From NCBI GenBank assembly GCA_024398635.1, contig JAKSIV010000021.1, positions 1 to 39,118 on the forward strand: a DNA stretch of 39,118 nt, given 5' to 3'. How positions within the stretch are numbered: the first letter of the stretch is position 1; each line of letters opens with the position of its first letter. Below the pieces are notes generated by a model. The model did not search any database. It was not told where the DNA came from and saw only the letters and a program-made list of their open reading frames with translations. This document shows, piece by piece, positions 1 to 8,292 of the stretch. A program made the translations under genes and the position numbers. Source of the DNA: Bacteroidaceae bacterium. GTDB taxonomy: Bacteria; Bacteroidota; Bacteroidia; Bacteroidales; Bacteroidaceae.

Positions 1-56
1 GCCCGTTCACGCCGATGGTACTGCGCAAGTGGGAGAGTAGGTAGCCGCCGTCTTTC
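1..56 (+). rRNA. rrf: 5S ribosomal RNA, 3' part (left-truncated)
   Basis: The first ~56 bases match the 3' half of Bacteroidetes 5S rRNA: the GATGGTACTGC segment, GTGGGAGAGTAGG and the closing GCCGCCGTCTT. The 5' half lies outside the window. A strong intrinsic terminator follows directly, as expected at the end of an rrn operon. The exact 3' end is uncertain by a few bases because its 5' pairing partner is missing. Confidence 0.88.
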
Positions 57-95
57 AGGACGCTCTGGACAATTAGTCCGGGGCGTTCTTTTTTT
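57..95 (+). terminator. rrn operon intrinsic terminator
   Basis: A 14-bp stem (57-70 with 76-89, including G-U pairs) closes a five-base AATTA loop and is followed by a T tract ending near 95. It sits immediately after the 5S rRNA and should end the ribosomal operon transcript. Confidence 0.85.
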
Positions 96-133
96 ATATC
101 TGTATTTAAGAAGAAGTATGTTTACCTTATATA

Positions 134-1144
134 TTACTTAACTATAAGGGTTGTGTCCTGACTGCTGGCCCATTCGGCTGCTGCGGCATCGAATATAATA
201 GCGTCGGGATCGATGGTGAGCTTAAGTGTGTACTTACTGCGATCCATCAAATTGGGGAATACTATGCGCGGAACGATAGAGTCCTGATTGTTGATGTCCT
301 TCAGTGTGTCATTGCGCCAGAACTTAAGCTCATATTTGTAAGTCTGGTTACCAATGACGTATTCCATCTTAAGAGCCTCGTTGTCACGCTCAATACCCTG
401 AGGCATTACGATTGACTCTATGAAGTACTTAGGTGTGCCGGTGTGATAATTCTCACCAGTGCCTGTGCCTGAATTCAGAAGAATACCGGTGTTGTTTTGG
501 AAGCTGAGCTTGTAGCTGGCATCAACCTTTGATGAGTTCCAGCCGCTTGTTGCTCCGGTGTAGTTCTTCTGGGCATAGGTACCGTGGTCGTCAAGTCCGG
601 TAATCTCTACCTTCTTTATATATACGTTCTGTCCGTCCAGAACTTTTGACTTACCGATTACGACGTTCAGCTTAGCCAGGATATGGCTGAACAGCATGTC
701 GACTGTTGCATCATGAGCTGCACCATTCTGGTTGTTCTTCTGAGCGGTCATAAGGTCTGCGTCCTTTCCATCCTCACCGGTAAAGCCTCTGTTGATCTCG
801 GCGGTATGGGTGCCGTCCTGCAGGTTGGTACCTACAAGAGTATAACCACCGTCCTTGGTCTTGTAGTCACCTGCGGGGTTGGCTAAGCTGTCGGTTTTGG
901 TGTAGATAATGTATTTAATCTCGTTGTCAATTGTTGATGTCTTGGTGCTGAATACAACAAACTGATCGTGGAAATTGGAGAGGCTTACTGATCCTGCGGG
1001 GAAAGCACGTGTGGCCTTGTCAGTGAATATGTTGAAACTGATGGCCTGATCGGGTTCCTGCTAAATGTTGCGAACGTTGAGTACGCTATCCTGTGCGCAT
1101 GATGCCAGGATGACTGTTTCTATGATTAAAATAATCTTTTTCAT
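134..1144 (-). pseudogene. Fimbrillin-family lipoprotein gene interrupted by an in-frame TAG
   Basis: The frame starts at the ATG complementary to 1142-1144 with a lipoprotein signal peptide (MKKIILII..., lipobox LASC, Cys16). It reaches a TAG at 1061-1063 after 27 codons, then stays open in the same frame to the TAA at 134-136. The part after the stop (QEPDQAISFNIFTD...) looks like mature fimbrillin, including an AQKNN / HILAKLNV stretch that I associate with Bacteroidales FimA/Mfa-like major or accessory fimbrial subunits. Full length would be about 336 codons. The tract with YWD / YTFYAYAP-like residues usual between the N-terminal strands and AQKNN is not evident, so an internal deletion is possible (low confidence). 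An IS30 end lies 24 bp upstream of the start and has removed the native promoter. A downstream internal ATG (751) could give only a signal-less fragment. Alternatives are a sequencing error or TAG suppression. Confidence 0.72.
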
Positions 1145-1168
1145 ACATTCGTTCGTTTTAATTCCCCG

Positions 1169-1189
1169 ATTCAAGTGAACAGTGCAACA
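1169..1189 (+). repeat. IS30 left terminal inverted repeat (IRL)
   Basis: ATTCAAGTGAACAGTGCAACA-type end. It matches the reverse complement of 2378-2398 at 17 of 21 positions, and its inner 11 bases are identical. Confidence 0.75.
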
Positions 1190-1223
1190 AGGGTGTAAGA
1201 TTGTGAAGGCGCGGCGTGCGAGG

Positions 1224-1300
1224 GCGGAAGTTATCCTCGGCAGAGCGAGGAGAGCCACTTCCCCGAGCTCCCCGCAGCTCTGACGGGAGATAACTTCCGC
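1224..1300. repeat. Long-range 12-bp inverted repeat inside the IS30 left end
   Basis: GCGGAAGTTATC at 1224-1235 and GATAACTTCCGC at 1289-1300 are perfect inverted repeats, 53 bases apart. The intervening GC-rich sequence holds smaller dyads (CTCG-GCAGAG-CGAG). It lies upstream of the transposase promoter, so it would fold only in transcripts entering from outside the element. Function is unknown. Confidence 0.7.
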
Positions 1301-1313
1301 AGGGCCGGAAACG

Positions 1314-1341
1314 AAAAAAGAGCCTGCGTTGCCGCAGACTC
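1314..1341 (-). terminator. Minus-strand intrinsic terminator within the IS30 left end
   Basis: GAGCCTGCG (1320-1328) pairs with CGCAGACTC (1333-1341) around a 4-base loop, and an A tract at 1314-1319 reads as six Ts on the minus strand. It would stop transcription leaving the element toward the fimbrillin remnant. Confidence 0.65.
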
Positions 1342-1355
1342 CCGGTTCAAGGCCG

Positions 1356-1363
1356 TATCTTTG
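1356..1363 (+). promoter_or_regulatory. Candidate transposase promoter, Bacteroidetes -7 box
   Basis: TATCTTTG matches the TAnnTTTG -7 consensus and lies 25 bases upstream of the ATG at 1389. No well-spaced -33 TTTG is evident. Confidence 0.5.
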
Positions 1364-1388
1364 CAGTCAATTTACCACAAAAGATTGC

Positions 1389-2396
1389 ATGAAGTACAGT
1401 CACTTGAGTCCGGAGCAAAGATACACAATAAGTGTATTGCTACAAAGGGATGAGCCTATGTCCCCGGCAGAAATTGCAAGAACGATAGGCGTGCACAGGA
1501 GTACGGTGAGCCGTGAACTGAAGAGAAACAGCGACGGTCGCGGCCATCACAAATACAATCACGACCTTGCGCAGCGCAAGGCGGACAAGAGAATGAAGAA
1601 CCGTCCGCACGCTTGCAAGTTCACTGATGAGATGAAGCGTGATGCCAGACGCTACCTTATATATATGCAGTACAGCCCCGAGCAGATAGCCGGAAGATGC
1701 AGGCAGCAAGGCAGGGAGATGGTCTCATACGAGACACTGTACAAATGGATATGGTGCGAGAAGAGGCATGGCAACAAGGAGCTGGCGGAGTGCCTCAGAA
1801 ACCAGGGGCGCAAATATGCGAAAAGAGGGGCCGCGAACAGGTCCAGAGGCATAATCAAAGACCGTATAGGCATTGAAGAAAGGCCTCAGATAGTGAATGA
1901 GAAGAGCCGCTTCGGCGACTTTGAGATAGATACAATGATAGGCAAGAACCATAAGGGAGCCATCATGACGACAAACGACAGATGCACACATATCGTGCTG
2001 ATCCGCAGGCTTGAAGGGAAAGAAGCCACCCCTCTTGCCGAGGCAGCAGTAGAGGCCCTGTCGCCATACAAACAAATGTTACACACAATAACGGCTGACA
2101 ACGGAAAAGAGTTCGCAAGACACAAGGAGATTGCAGAGAAACTGGGAGTCCAGTTCTACTTTGCAAGACCGTACCACTCCTGGGAAAGAGGTGCAAACGA
2201 GAACACCAACGGCCTGATACGCCAGTACATCCCCAAAGGTACGGACTTCAGCACACTGACAGATGAGTTCATTGCCGAGGTCGAATGGAAGCTGAATAAT
2301 CGACCGAGAAAATCACTCGGATACCTGACACCGCTGGAGTATTTCAAAATAATGTTTAACTTTACACCCGATAGTGCTGTTGCACTGTCAAATTAA
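1389..2396 (+). CDS. IS30-family transposase
   Basis: 335-residue DDE transposase catalysing cut-and-insert movement of the surrounding element. The N-terminus carries a helix-turn-helix (about residues 6-46: SPAEIARTIGVHRSTVSREL), typical of IS30. The catalytic triad is read as Asp181 (FEIDTM), Asp237 (TADNG) and Glu271 (GANENTNG), giving DD(33)E. The C-terminal NNRPRKSLGYLTP motif is also characteristic. The ATG at 1389 is chosen over an in-frame TTG at 1329 because the longer form would run through a terminator hairpin and the candidate promoter, and because family members begin near the (M)KYxHLS motif. The gene is intact, so the element may be active. Its stop codon lies within the right terminal repeat. 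Confidence 0.93.
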   Translation: MKYSHLSPEQRYTISVLLQRDEPMSPAEIARTIGVHRSTVSRELKRNSDGRGHHKYNHDLAQRKADKRMKNRPHACKFTDEMKRDARRYLIYMQYSPEQIAGRCRQQGREMVSYETLYKWIWCEKRHGNKELAECLRNQGRKYAKRGAANRSRGIIKDRIGIEERPQIVNEKSRFGDFEIDTMIGKNHKGAIMTTNDRCTHIVLIRRLEGKEATPLAEAAVEALSPYKQMLHTITADNGKEFARHKEIAEKLGVQFYFARPYHSWERGANENTNGLIRQYIPKGTDFSTLTDEFIAEVEWKLNNRPRKSLGYLTPLEYFKIMFNFTPDSAVALSN

Positions 2397-2398
2397 AT
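2378..2398 (-). repeat. IS30 right terminal inverted repeat (IRR)
   Basis: The reverse complement pairs with 1169-1189. The transposase TAA (2394-2396) lies inside it, and the next gene starts 11 bases beyond its end. Confidence 0.75.
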
Positions 2399-2408
2399 TC
2401 GGCAGATA

Positions 2409-3761
2409 ATGAAAAGATATCTTTTAAGAAAGACCGGAATCCTGATTGCAGCAGTGATGCTGGCAGTTACGGTAAACGCTCAGGAGTCCGACAATGTTCT
2501 TAAGCTCACATTGGATGATGCCCTTAAGATTGCAGTGAGCGAGAACCCTACCATAAAGGTGGCCGAGCAGCAGATTGAGGTCAAGAAGATCAGCAAGGAT
2601 GAGGCCTGGCAGGCACTTCTGCCCAGCGCCGATTTCAGCGGAACAGTACAGTATACCGTGTTGGCTGCAGTGATGAAACTGAACGGTATGGAGTTCAAGA
2701 TGGGTCAGGACAATACCAGTACATGGAACGGACAGATTCAGGTGAGTCTGCCTATTTTTGCCCCCACGGTCTATTCAACCATGAACATGACCAAGACGGA
2801 TCTGGACAATGCCTATGAGCAGAGCCGCAGCTCAAAACTGGATCTGGTTAATCAGGTTACCAAGGCTTACTATCAGGTTATCCTGGCGCAGGACAGTTAT
2901 GATGTGCTGTGCAAGAGTCTGGAGCAGGCCGAGAAGAATTTCAATGTAGTCAAGTCTCTTTACGAACTGGGCGGCACCAGCGAGTATGACAAGATTAGTG
3001 CCGAGGTGCAGTTGCGCAGTCTTAACCCTACGGTCATTCAGGCACGTAATGCGGTTACCCTGGCCAAGCTGCAGCTTATGGTTCTCATGGGTATTGACCC
3101 TGAGACCGAGATAGTGATTGAAGGCAGCCTTGAAGATTATGAGGACCAGCTGTACGGCGAGGCTCTTCAGGCAGGAAACTTCTCTCTTGAGAACAACACG
3201 AACATGCGTCAGTTGAAATTGAACGAGACCATGTTGAACCAGACTCTCAAGGTGCAGAAGATGAACTTTATGCCTACTCTTGCATTGGCAGGAACATACG
3301 CTTTCCAGTCTCTGTACAATGACAATTGGAACGTATTTGACTATACTTGGGCCAAGAGCTCATCGATAGTACTGTCACTGTCAGTGCCCATTTTCCGTAT
3401 GGGTAACTTTACCAAGCTGCGCAGTACCAAATTGCAGATTAGCCAGTTGAGTGAGAATATCGGTTACACCGAAAAGCAATTGAATATCCAGGCCCGCAGT
3501 TACATTGACAACATGAAGGCCAATGCCGAGCAGGTGGCCAGCAACCGTGAGGCTATCGAGCAGGCCGAGAAGGGACGTGAGATAGCAAGCAAGCGCTATG
3601 AGATTGGTAAGGGTACTATCCTGGAGTTGAATAACAGTGAGGTATCTCTTACGCAGGCCAAGCTTACATACAGCCAGTCCATTTACAACTATCTGGCAGC
3701 CAAGGCAGACCTGGACAAGGTGCTTGGCAATGAGGACAACATTCCAGTATCGGAAAATTAA
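2409..3761 (+). CDS. TolC-family outer membrane efflux protein
   Basis: 450-residue outer membrane channel of a tripartite efflux pump. A cleavable signal peptide (about residues 1-24, ending VNAQ) is followed by two OEP repeats of long helical and beta-barrel segments. LTLDDALKIAVSENP is the usual TolC-like N-terminal motif, and the second half carries a typical GNFTKLRSTKLQ-type turn. It is the first gene of a four-gene operon, 26 bp ahead of the adaptor gene. The start codon is only 11 bases past the IS30 right repeat, so the native promoter has been displaced. Transcription must come from the element (transposase read-through or an outward promoter) or from an internal site. No clear Shine-Dalgarno is visible, which is common in this phylum. 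Confidence 0.93.
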   Translation: MKRYLLRKTGILIAAVMLAVTVNAQESDNVLKLTLDDALKIAVSENPTIKVAEQQIEVKKISKDEAWQALLPSADFSGTVQYTVLAAVMKLNGMEFKMGQDNTSTWNGQIQVSLPIFAPTVYSTMNMTKTDLDNAYEQSRSSKLDLVNQVTKAYYQVILAQDSYDVLCKSLEQAEKNFNVVKSLYELGGTSEYDKISAEVQLRSLNPTVIQARNAVTLAKLQLMVLMGIDPETEIVIEGSLEDYEDQLYGEALQAGNFSLENNTNMRQLKLNETMLNQTLKVQKMNFMPTLALAGTYAFQSLYNDNWNVFDYTWAKSSSIVLSLSVPIFRMGNFTKLRSTKLQISQLSENIGYTEKQLNIQARSYIDNMKANAEQVASNREAIEQAEKGREIASKRYEIGKGTILELNNSEVSLTQAKLTYSQSIYNYLAAKADLDKVLGNEDNIPVSEN

Positions 3762-3787
3762 TCAAGGAACAAAAACAAAAAGGATAT

Positions 3788-4813
3788 ATGAAAGCATTCA
3801 GAATCTTAGGAATTGCGTTATGCTCCATGCTGATTATGGCTTGCGGGCAGAAAAAGCAGACTGCTGCCGTAGGCCCGATGGCTCCGGATCCCAACGCCAA
3901 GCCGTTGGTTAAGCTGGCAGAAGTGGTTGAGGAGCCGGTTGACCAGCTTCTGGTTTACTCTGCTACCATTGTAGGTGAGGTTAAGAACAATATCGCTCCT
4001 TCGGCTCCCGGCCGTATAAGCAAGATCAAGGTTGAGGTTGGTGACAATGTCAAGAAGGGTCAGATCCTGGTTGAGATGGATGAGACTACATTGAGCCAGC
4101 AGGAGATGCAGCTCAAGAATCTGGAGACTGAATTCAACCGCATTGACCAGCTCTATCAGGTAGGCGGCGTTTCCAAGTCAGAATGGGATAACGTGAAACT
4201 TCAGCTTGAGGTGGCACGCAAGTCATTCCAGACCCTTAAGGAGAACACCCGTCTGGAAAGCCCCATTGAAGGTGTGGTTACCGCACGTAACTATGACAAC
4301 GGTGACCTTTACAGCGGTCAGGCCATCCTGGTGGTCCAGAAAATGGCTCCCGTGAAACTGACTATCAACGTATCAGAGCAGTATTACTCAAAGGTAAAGA
4401 AGGGTGATGAAGTGAGCATTGAGCTCGATGCATATCCCGGTGAGACATTCAAGGGTAAGGTTTCATTGATTTATCCTACCGTCGATGCCATGACACATAC
4501 GTTCCCGGTTGAGCTGAACGTGGCCAATGAGGACCTTAAGCTTCGTCCGGGTATGTTTGCCCGTGCTACCCTGAATCTGGGTACCCTGAACCATGTGGTT
4601 GTTCCTGACCTGGCTATCGATAAGCGTGCAGGATCAGGTGACCGTTTTGTTTATGTGTATAAGGACGGAAAGGTCCGTTACAGCAAGGTTGAGCTGGGCC
4701 AGCGCCTGGGTGACCGCTACGAGCTGCTTTCGGGCGTTGAGAACGGTGCACAGATCGTGATTGCCGGTCTGGCAAAACTGGCCGACGGCAAGGAGGTTGA
4801 AGTTGAGAAATAA
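3788..4813 (+). CDS. RND efflux periplasmic adaptor subunit (membrane fusion protein), lipoprotein
   Basis: 341-residue HlyD/AcrA-type adaptor linking the inner membrane RND permease to the outer membrane channel. The signal peptide ends in a lipobox (LIMAC, Cys19), so it is lipid-anchored. The lipoyl/barrel-sandwich halves are visible around residues 68-100 (GRISKIKVEVGDNVKKG) and about 150-175 (SPIEGVVTAR), with a short coiled-coil hairpin between them (about 97-140), then a beta-barrel and a membrane-proximal domain near the C-terminus. It lies between the TolC and permease genes and is co-directional with them. The short hairpin fits the small adaptors typical of Bacteroidetes. Substrate is unknown. 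Confidence 0.94.
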   Translation: MKAFRILGIALCSMLIMACGQKKQTAAVGPMAPDPNAKPLVKLAEVVEEPVDQLLVYSATIVGEVKNNIAPSAPGRISKIKVEVGDNVKKGQILVEMDETTLSQQEMQLKNLETEFNRIDQLYQVGGVSKSEWDNVKLQLEVARKSFQTLKENTRLESPIEGVVTARNYDNGDLYSGQAILVVQKMAPVKLTINVSEQYYSKVKKGDEVSIELDAYPGETFKGKVSLIYPTVDAMTHTFPVELNVANEDLKLRPGMFARATLNLGTLNHVVVPDLAIDKRAGSGDRFVYVYKDGKVRYSKVELGQRLGDRYELLSGVENGAQIVIAGLAKLADGKEVEVEK

Positions 4814-4828
4814 CATAGCGTTTACGAT

Positions 4829-7800
4829 ATGAGTCTATACGAAGGTTCGGTCAAGAGACCAATTCTGACAGCGCTGTGTTTCGTCGCAGTGGTGGTATTC
4901 GGCGTATTCTCATACACCAAACTGCCTATTGACCAGCTGCCGGATATTGAGACCAACACCATCATGGTGTTCACATACTACAACGGTGCCAGCGCATCGG
5001 ACATTGAGAACAATGTTACCCGTCCGCTTGAGAATACGCTGAACAGCTGTAGTTATATCAAGCATATCACTTCAAAATCATCGGAAAACGTATCGGTCAT
5101 ACAGCTGGAGTTTGAGTTCGGCCATGATATCGACGATTTGACCAACGATGTGCGAGACAAACTGGATATGGTGTCAAATTCGCTGCCTGACGGTGCCGGA
5201 TCACCTATCATATTCAAGTTTGATACCAGTATGCTGCCTATCATGCTGCTCTCTGTCCAGGCGGGTGAGAGCCAGGGCGCGCTCTATAAGATACTGGACG
5301 AGAATGTGGTCAATCCGCTGGCACGTATCCCCGGTGTAGGTACGGTATCCGTTACCGGTGCCCCGCAGCGTGAGATCTACGTCTATTGCGATCCTGCCAA
5401 GCTTGAGGCCTACAACCTGACCATTGAGGTTATTGCGGCCATGATCGGTCAGGAGAACCGTAGTATTCCCAGCGGTAACATCGATATCGGTAACGAGACC
5501 TTTGCCCTGCGCGTGGACGGTGAGTTCAAGGACCCCAAGGACATGAGCAAGCTGGTGGTTGCCTCCATCGGTGGCCGTAATGTATATCTGAGCGATGTCG
5601 CCCAGATTGTGGACCGTACTCAGGAGCGTGCTCAGGAGTCATACAACAACGGTGTACAGGGTGCCATGATGGTTATTCAGAAGCAGACCGGTGCCAATAC
5701 GGTGGAGATTTGCCGCAAGGTGAACGCCGCTCTGCCCGAGATCGAAAAGAACCTGCCCAGCGATATCCATATCGGTATCATCAACGACGGATCACAGGAT
5801 ATCATACAGACCGTAAACTCTCTGGCCGAGACAATCCTCTATGCCCTGCTGTTCGTGGTTCTGGTGGTTTATCTGTTTACCGGACGCTGGCGTGCTACGG
5901 TGGTTGTGACTATCACCATCCCGTTGTCACTGATTGCATCTTTCATCTACCTGTTCATCACAGACGGTTCTCTTAACATCATATCGTTGAGTAGTATCAC
6001 GATTGCCATCGGTATGGTTGTGGATGATACCATTGTGGTGTTGGAGAATATCACTACCCATATCGAGCATGGTGCCGATCCCAAGCAGGCTGCCATTCAT
6101 GCTACCAATGAGGTGGCTGTATCCGTTATGGCATCAACTCTGACAATATTCGCAGTATTCTTCCCGCTTACCATGCTGTCTGGTATGGCCGGCGTGATGT
6201 TCAAGCAGCTGGGTGGTATGATGTGCGTGATCATAGGTATCTCACTTATAGTATCACTTACCCTTACCCCGATGCTCTGCTCACGCATGCTTAAGCTGGA
6301 GAAGAAGGGCAGCCGCATACATACCATACTTTACCGTCCTATCCAGAAGGCTCTGGACGGACTGGACCGCTGGTACTCACGCCGCATCAACCATGCAGTA
6401 CGTCACCGCGGTTGGATCGTGCTGGCCTGTATCCTGATATTCGTGGCATCACTCTTCTCGGCAGGCGACCTAAAGTCCGAGTTCTTCCCGTCCGATGAGC
6501 AGTCACGTGTATCGGCCACAATCTATATGCCTATGAACACCAATACGGACCGTTCACGCATGGTGGCCCAGGAGCTGTCTGACCTTTGGATGAAGCGTTA
6601 TGCCGAGGATCTGGTAACCTGCAACTACCGTGTGGGTGCCGCCGATGAGAACAACACCTTTGCATCAATGCAGACCAATGGTACTCACATCATATCATTT
6701 ACCATTTCACTGAAGGAGCTGAAAGACCGCAGCATCTCATCGGATGATGTAGTGGCTCAGATGCGTGCCGACCTGAACGCACGTCCGGAGATTGAACGTT
6801 TCATGGTTACTGCCGGTGGCGGTATGACCATGGGCGGACAGTCAACAGCCGAGTTTGAGATCTACGGTTATGATTTTGATGAGACCGATGCCGTTGCCGC
6901 CGAGTTCCTGAGCAAGGTCAAGGATGTGCCTGGAGTGGGTGAGGCTTATATAAGCCGCGAGAAGTATCAGCCTGAATATCAGGTTGTGTTTGACCGCGAG
7001 AAACTGGCCCAGCATGGTCTGAACCTTTCTACTGCAGCTACTTACCTGCGTAACCGTATCTATGGTGCTACAGCTTCTTACTTCCGTGAGGACGGTGAGG
7101 AGTATTACATCAAGGTACGTTATGCTCCCGAGTATCGTACCGAGCTGAATGACATTGAGAATATCCTGCTTTACGGCAGTGGCAACAGTGCCGTTCGCGT
7201 AAGGGATCTGGGTCACCTGGAGGAGACATTCACTCCGCCTACCATCCAGCGTAAGGACCGTCAGCGTATTAACTCGGTTACCTGCGTCATTGCGGGCGGA
7301 TCGGCCTTGAGTGATGTGGTAAATGCAGGTCAGGAGATTATTGCCGGAATGGAGTTGCCCGAGGGTGTTACCATTCAGATTTCCGGTGACTATGAGGATC
7401 AGCAGGAGTCATTCTCTGATATGGCTACTCTGGCTCTGCTTATCATACTGCTTGTATTCATCGTGATGGCAGCGCAGTTCGAGTCACTGACTCTGCCGTT
7501 CATCATCATGTTCTCCATACCGTTCGCTTTGAGTGGCGTGCTGGTGGCTCTCTTCATTACCGATACATCAATCAACCTTATGAGTGCCCTGGGTGCCATA
7601 ATGCTGATTGGTATCGTGGTTAAGAACGGTATCGTGCTCATTGACTATACCAAACTGTGCCGCGAGCGCGGAATGTCGGCCATTACGGCAACGGTTACCG
7701 CTGCCCGTAGCCGTCTTCGTCCGGTACTTATGACCACACTGACTACCATCCTGGGTATGATTCCTATGGCTCTCAGCCAGGGTCAGGGTTCTGCAATGTG

Positions 7801-8002
7801 GCGCCCGCTGGGTATTTCGGTCATAGGCGGTCTTACCATTTCAACCATACTGACTCTGATACTTGTTCCTACACTGTACTGCATCAGTCAGGGCGTTGGC
7901 GTCAAGAAGGCTCGCCGCAAACACCGCAGGCAGCTTGAGTTGGCTAAGTTCTGGGCCGAGAACAAGGATCAGTTCATTCACGACAAGACAGCAAAGATAT
8001 GA
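4829..8002 (+). CDS. RND-family multidrug efflux permease (AcrB/HAE-1 type)
   Basis: 1057-residue inner membrane proton-driven exporter and the engine of the tripartite pump. The order is TM1 (about 10-30), a large periplasmic porter/docking domain, TM2-TM7 (about 335-540), a second periplasmic domain, and TM8-TM12 (about 865-1025). Proton-relay residues are present: adjacent Asp399-Asp400 in GMVVDDTIVVLENI and Lys932 in GIVVKNGIVLIDY, matching AcrB Asp407/Asp408/Lys940. The paired Asp argues for the HAE drug-exporter class rather than a heavy-metal (CusA) pump. The TGA stop overlaps the ATG of the next gene (ATGA at 7999-8002), implying translational coupling to the small PG0541-like protein. 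Confidence 0.96.
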   Translation: MSLYEGSVKRPILTALCFVAVVVFGVFSYTKLPIDQLPDIETNTIMVFTYYNGASASDIENNVTRPLENTLNSCSYIKHITSKSSENVSVIQLEFEFGHDIDDLTNDVRDKLDMVSNSLPDGAGSPIIFKFDTSMLPIMLLSVQAGESQGALYKILDENVVNPLARIPGVGTVSVTGAPQREIYVYCDPAKLEAYNLTIEVIAAMIGQENRSIPSGNIDIGNETFALRVDGEFKDPKDMSKLVVASIGGRNVYLSDVAQIVDRTQERAQESYNNGVQGAMMVIQKQTGANTVEICRKVNAALPEIEKNLPSDIHIGIINDGSQDIIQTVNSLAETILYALLFVVLVVYLFTGRWRATVVVTITIPLSLIASFIYLFITDGSLNIISLSSITIAIGMVVDDTIVVLENITTHIEHGADPKQAAIHATNEVAVSVMASTLTIFAVFFPLTMLSGMAGVMFKQLGGMMCVIIGISLIVSLTLTPMLCSRMLKLEKKGSRIHTILYRPIQKALDGLDRWYSRRINHAVRHRGWIVLACILIFVASLFSAGDLKSEFFPSDEQSRVSATIYMPMNTNTDRSRMVAQELSDLWMKRYAEDLVTCNYRVGAADENNTFASMQTNGTHIISFTISLKELKDRSISSDDVVAQMRADLNARPEIERFMVTAGGGMTMGGQSTAEFEIYGYDFDETDAVAAEFLSKVKDVPGVGEAYISREKYQPEYQVVFDREKLAQHGLNLSTAATYLRNRIYGATASYFREDGEEYYIKVRYAPEYRTELNDIENILLYGSGNSAVRVRDLGHLEETFTPPTIQRKDRQRINSVTCVIAGGSALSDVVNAGQEIIAGMELPEGVTIQISGDYEDQQESFSDMATLALLIILLVFIVMAAQFESLTLPFIIMFSIPFALSGVLVALFITDTSINLMSALGAIMLIGIVVKNGIVLIDYTKLCRERGMSAITATVTAARSRLRPVLMTTLTTILGMIPMALSQGQGSAMWRPLGISVIGGLTISTILTLILVPTLYCISQGVGVKKARRKHRRQLELAKFWAENKDQFIHDKTAKI

Positions 8003-8292
8003 AAGCAATACTTATAACTTTTGATCAGGTATATACCGAGCGTATCATAGAGATGCTCACTACCAACAACTGTCGCGGATTCTCGATGGTGGAGCAGCTG
8101 CAGGGCAGGGGCTCCAAGACGGGACAGCCTCACTACGGTAACCACGCATGGCCCTCAATGAACTCGGGCATCATCAGCATGGTTGATGATGACAAGGTTG
8201 ACATCATCCTTGACAAACTGCATGCAATGGACGTAGCGACCGAAAAACTCGGCCTCCGCGCTTTTGTCTGGAATATCGAAAAATCTATTTAA
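7999..8292 (+). CDS. PG0541-family RND-transporter-associated small protein (PII-like)
   Basis: 97-residue soluble protein without signal peptide or membrane segment. It resembles the Porphyromonas PG0541 family, found as the fourth gene of RND pump operons in Bacteroidales. The MKAILITFDQVYTERIIEML opening and the later DKVDIILDKLH stretch suggest a ferredoxin-like / PII-like fold with a central loop (GSKTGQPHYGNHAWP). The biochemical role is not established to my knowledge; a cytosolic sensor or modulator of the pump is inference. The start overlaps the permease stop (ATGA). The TAA overlaps the converging thiL stop by two bases, leaving no intergenic space. Confidence 0.85.
   Translation: MKAILITFDQVYTERIIEMLTTNNCRGFSMVEQLQGRGSKTGQPHYGNHAWPSMNSGIISMVDDDKVDIILDKLHAMDVATEKLGLRAFVWNIEKSI

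Larger units (their letters stand above)
1169..2398 (+). mobile_element. IS30-family insertion sequence, complete
   Basis: A single DDE transposase gene is bounded by imperfect terminal inverted repeats (1169-1189 and 2378-2398, 17 of 21 matching, with an identical inner ACAGTGCAACA). The transposase stop codon lies inside the right repeat, which is a compact arrangement. The outer limits could extend a few bases, since both flanks carry a CGG/CCG trinucleotide, so a target duplication cannot be assigned with confidence. The element sits between the divergent fimbrillin and TolC genes. Confidence 0.85.

Noticed and set aside
1329..1388. Longer N-terminus of the transposase from a TTG start
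   Set aside because: The extension runs through a terminator hairpin and the candidate -7 box, and family members begin at the region starting at 1389.
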